Source: Arabidopsis thaliana
Lineage: Eukaryota > Streptophyta > Magnoliopsida > Brassicales > Brassicaceae
DNA length: 64,000 nt
Direction: 5' to 3'
Assembly: GCF_000001735.4 (NCBI RefSeq)
Contig: NC_003070.9
Location: 20,259,971-20,323,970, forward strand
Shown here: in pieces, positions 60,590-64,000 of the stretch
Layout: each line of letters starts with the position of its first letter
Position numbering within the stretch: position 1 is the first letter of the stretch
Position numbers and translations under genes: made by a program
The notes under the pieces: model-generated
Told to the model about the DNA's origin: nothing
The model's input: only the letters and a program-made list of their open reading frames with translations
Database searches by the model: none

Positions 60590-63118
60590 TTATTATTTGA
60601 ACTGCAATATATTTTATCTGTAGTTGAATTATATATCTTCATTCGTCTTAGTATATATGTATATATATATATATATTAAATTGTACTATTTTTATTAATA
60701 TTTATTAGAAAGAGAGGATTTTACACAACATCAACAACATTATAAACATAAACCCAAGAAATTTAACCAGTTACACAAATCAGATATGAGAAATAGCAAA
60801 AAAAAAATTGAAAGCTACGATTATATAATTTTTAAATTTATAACAACTTTCATGCATCAATATTTTTCAAAGATTTGAAAAATTGATATCACTATAGAAT
60901 CTTCAAAATGTAGTCTTCAAATCTTTTGTCCTCCGTTGATGATAGTTAGACTTCAAAACTAATAATATATATTTCATGAATTGGTTTGACGGAGCTTCGA
61001 AAGAGACAAAGATAAACCGTCTAAAGGATCCATGATCAATTTGTCGAGTGAAAACAACATGGATTTAGTATAAAAGAAGTAAAATCAGACCAAATTTAGA
61101 TTTATTTGGTCAAAAATTTCTGGTGGAGGAGACTAACAAAAACTGCCCAACAACAACACTATAGCCAAACTTTAAGGAATCAACAGATCGAACCGAAAAA
61201 GGTCAAGAAAAACATTGACGAGGATAATTTTTTTTGAAATACATAATCCAAAGCAAACATGCATACCATATTAGATAATACTATTATTCACTTTTTAAAC
61301 TAACTGGTCACACAGATTGAAGATATTTTACCGTAATAAAATGGAAAGTAAAAATGTTATTATAAAATAGAAATCATTTCGCCGATATTTTTATCCTTTG
61401 ACAATCCTTGCTAAAATTTATCTACTTTTCGTCTCTAAACTTGTTTCACCAATTGAAAAAACGATTATCCCGATTTGTGGCTCTTGCCTCTCGTCTACCG
61501 GCTTATATTTGCAATCTGCAACATATCGTCGTCTCCCTATTCCATACGTATCAAGCGAGATATGTTCAGTCTCTGACTTGGCCTTCTAATATTTTGAAAA
61601 TTTTGGAATGCTTTCTTCAAGTGTATGAACCATATTGTATACTTCGAACTCGACTCTGATACTGACCTTATGGGTCCCCATCTTGCAACTCTTTCCGTTG
61701 TGAAGAGCATACTGCTGCAACCCTCCTCCTTTACAAAGAGAACAATTTGCTCCTTACCCTCCTTCATGAAGAAAACTGTTACAATGTGGTCTCCGGTCTG
61801 GAACCGTCCATTCTTCCAGTTGTTACTATCTTTTGGAGAAGAAGTAATACGTCTCATGCCGGTGAGAATTGAGGTCTTGGATTCCTTTTCAAAGTCAAAT
61901 TGTCAATCGACTATGATTATTTACGACTTGCTTGTGGATGTAGTATCGACTTACGATTTTCTCGCTTTTGTCTATGTGCCTTATCGCTCATGTCTCCGAA
62001 AGTTGGATTTATCGTCAAGGTATCTATTCAGTTTATATTATGCTCTAATCAGTGTATTAAATTTTGTTGTCTTAAGTCTTGGTTGTGATGAACCCTTATT
62101 CTCTCTAATTCCTCTTATCGTATGAATGGAAAAATCAGTCTTTGCACAAAGAAAGGATATGTAATAGTGAAAATTTTCTTTTCTAATATGTAAACTGAAT
62201 AAATCAAAGAAATAAAAAATTCGGTCCATCTTCAGATCATAAATTCATATGTATAAACAAACAGGACAATTTAATTTAAGATGTTAGACAAACATGTTTA
62301 GGTGTCGAACATGACACTTTAGTTTTCTCTCTAATAAAAATTTCTACATATTTTTATTTAATTGTGTGTTTATTTTCATAAATACATGTCTTACTACTCA
62401 CATCTACAACAATCACATGTCATTAATATAGTATATATATACAATAAGAGTGACAATTTATAATAGCTTTCAACATTATGAACTTAACTGATTGTGCTTT
62501 TTATTGCTAGAATTTTATTATAGATATGTCAATTATATTTAGAATCGAAATTTATTTTCTTTCATATCTCCACAGCTTGTGTCCTTTATGACCGTTAATC
62601 TTTACCGCTAATTTTTGATTTATTCATAATGGTAAGATTATTTTTTTGCTTTTTATTTGATAATAAAGCAGATGATATGGTATGATGACAATTTTTATAT
62701 ACCTTCTATTAAATGTATTTTTTTTAAAAAAATTGGTGTGATGATAATTTTTTTAAAAAGGTTTTACTGTATTTAAATTTTCTAAAAAATACATGTAAAC
62801 ATGAAAATACATTAAGATAAAATGATAAACCGTTAATTTATTTTTCTGATAAGTATTCTAAAATCTACTTATATATCTAAACTTATAAAACTTAAAAACA
62901 AATAAATAGGATTTAAAAAATAAAAATAATCATCATGTACATATTTGGTATGGAATCCAAAACAAATACAAAATTTTGACAAATGTCACACAACATTGAT
63001 TAGGTGCTTATCAAGAAGATTAGCTCCTTATCATGATTAAGCTTTAATACGAAGACTCATTTCTTGACTAAGACTTGACTTCAATGGCGATTCTAAAACC
63101 CTAAGCGAGAATCCAAAA
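60590..63118. other. Spacer between the Helitron and RRP6L1
   Basis: A (TA)n-like tract lies at about 60653-60677. A less AT-rich segment at 61384-62125 has overlapping open frames on both strands (166 residues on plus, 106 on minus) that I cannot assign to any family. The remainder is very AT-rich with A/T runs. RRP6L1 promoter elements should lie near 62900-63110. Confidence 0.45.
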
Positions 63119-64000
63119 ATGAGTGAAGAAGATCACATTGCTTAGGTGAAGAAGTCTCCGAAGAATCTCTCAAAACTATCTTCGTCTTCTCTTACAATTC
63201 CGACGAACAGAGATTTCCATTCTCTCTCCAAGTCCGACGAGTTCAAGCGTCCGATCGATGAGTTAGCTTGGAGCTCGCAGTCTGTTCTTGAGACGATTGG
63301 TGGTAAGAAATCGATGAGATTTGATGATCCCATGGATGAGTTCAAGAGGAATCGAAAGATGGAGGAAGATTCGAAGAAGGTAATCGATGTGAAAGTGGCT
63401 GAGAGTGATAAGGGATTCGCGAAATTTGGCAAGGCAGAGGTTCCGTTTCATATACCGACGTTAACGAAGCCTCAAGAGGAGTATAAGATTTTGGTAGACA
63501 ATGCTAATAATCCTTTTGAGCATGTTTTGTTGGAGAAGAGTGAAGACGGTCTTCGGTTCATTCATCCACTGGTTAGTTTCGTTGTCTCTGTGTTGATTCG
63601 TAGCTGTATAATGTAATATCTCGAGTGTGGAACTGTAATCTTTGATTTGTTTAGGTTACCTTTTTCTGTATGTGATTTTGTTTGCATCTCTGTTCTCGTA
63701 TTGTAGGAGGAACTATCTGTGATGGACTTTGTTGATAGAAATCTAAGTGAGATGAGACCTGTTAAGCCTCTCCCATTGGAAGAGACTCCATTCAAGCTAG
63801 TTGAAGAAGTCAAAGATCTTGAGGACTTAGCTGCTGCATTGCAAAGTGTTGAAGAGTTTGCTGTAAATTTTCTTCCTCTGATTGTTTTTAGTCCGATGTG
63901 CAATGTATTGTTAAAATGTGGCACTTTTTGGTAGAGGCTCTTAGAAGTTTGCTTGTGTTATAATGAGAATGAGCTTTCCTTAAAGTATCTGTCTCCAGTA
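63119..64000 (+). CDS. RRP6L1: RRP6-like 3'-5' exoribonuclease, N-terminal part (runs off the window)
   Basis: RRP6-like proteins are nuclear exosome-linked exoribonucleases; RRP6L1 has been linked to RNA-directed DNA methylation. Only the N-terminal region is in the window. Exon 1 ends at 63571 (LRFIHPL) and exon 2 is 63707-63862 (EELSVMDFVDRNLSEMRPVKPLP to SVEEFA). Motifs such as TIPTNRDFHSL, DDPMDEFKRNRK, FHIPTLTKPQEEYKILVDNANNPFEH and LEDLAAALQSVEEFA fit the Rrp6 family. The DEDD nuclease motifs lie beyond the edge. The ATG at 63119 (MSEEDHIA) is followed in frame by TAG at 63143-63145 and then by the conserved region. The first ATG after the stop is 63314. The true start is therefore uncertain. 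From memory this is At1g54440. Confidence 0.8.

Noticed and set aside
62750-62775. GGTTTTACTGTA as a second Emigrant end
   Set aside because: Only about 12 bases match, and no partner inverted repeat was found within a few hundred bases.

Overview
The window is plant nuclear DNA. Genes carry many short GT-AG introns, the spacers are AT-rich, and the proteins (NAC factor, SINE-type KASH protein, dehydrin, ALA/ALIS flippase parts) are plant-specific. Order and sequence match what I remember of Arabidopsis thaliana chromosome 1, about At1g54270 to At1g54440. Locus names are from memory, not from a search. Exon edges were read by hand from splice signals and reading frame; for most genes the spliced lengths come out as whole codon numbers.

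Layout. 0.5-2 kb (+): eIF4A. 2.8-7.3 kb (-): P4-ATPase flippase ALA6. 8.7-9.4 kb (-): eIF1/SUI1. 10.7-12 kb (+): ASG1-like protein. 13.6-15.5 kb (+): RlmI-like rRNA methyltransferase. 15.8-17.8 kb (-): CDC50-type flippase subunit ALIS3. 18.2-18.7 kb: Emigrant MITE. 19.7-20.9 kb (-): NAC020. 23.5-26.5 kb (+): peroxisomal NADP-isocitrate dehydrogenase. 26.9-30.3 kb (+): half-size ABC transporter ABCD2. 30.6-33.2 kb (+): TAF6b, with an apparent one-base frameshift. 33.4-37.2 kb (-): endosomal antiporter NHX5, with two AT-AC introns. 38.3-40.9 kb (-): Gemin2. 41.3-43.1 kb (-): SINE1. 45.1-47 kb (-): ING2 PHD protein. 47.7-48.8 kb (+): tail-anchored HSP20-like protein. 50.3-50.6 kb (-): dehydrin HIRD11. 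51.9-60.6 kb: a complete Helitron. 63.1 kb to the end (+): RRP6-like exoribonuclease, cut by the window edge.

Functional links. eIF4A and eIF1 both act in 43S scanning. ALA6 and ALIS3 are the two subunit types of a P4 lipid flippase and lie about 8.4 kb apart. Several housekeeping genes share promoters rich in site II (TGGGCY) motifs. The rest looks like ordinary euchromatic gene order.

The most notable regions are: (1) the 8.7-kb Helitron 51879-60589, with both termini, a 3' hairpin, an RPA-like gene, a Rep/PIF1-helicase gene carrying one nonsense codon and one frameshift, and on the other strand a TATA box plus two intron-like segments over a 20-bp minisatellite; (2) the frameshift in exon 4 of TAF6b; (3) an in-frame UAG near the start of RRP6L1; (4) two U12-type AT-AC introns and two 20-nt micro-exons in NHX5.
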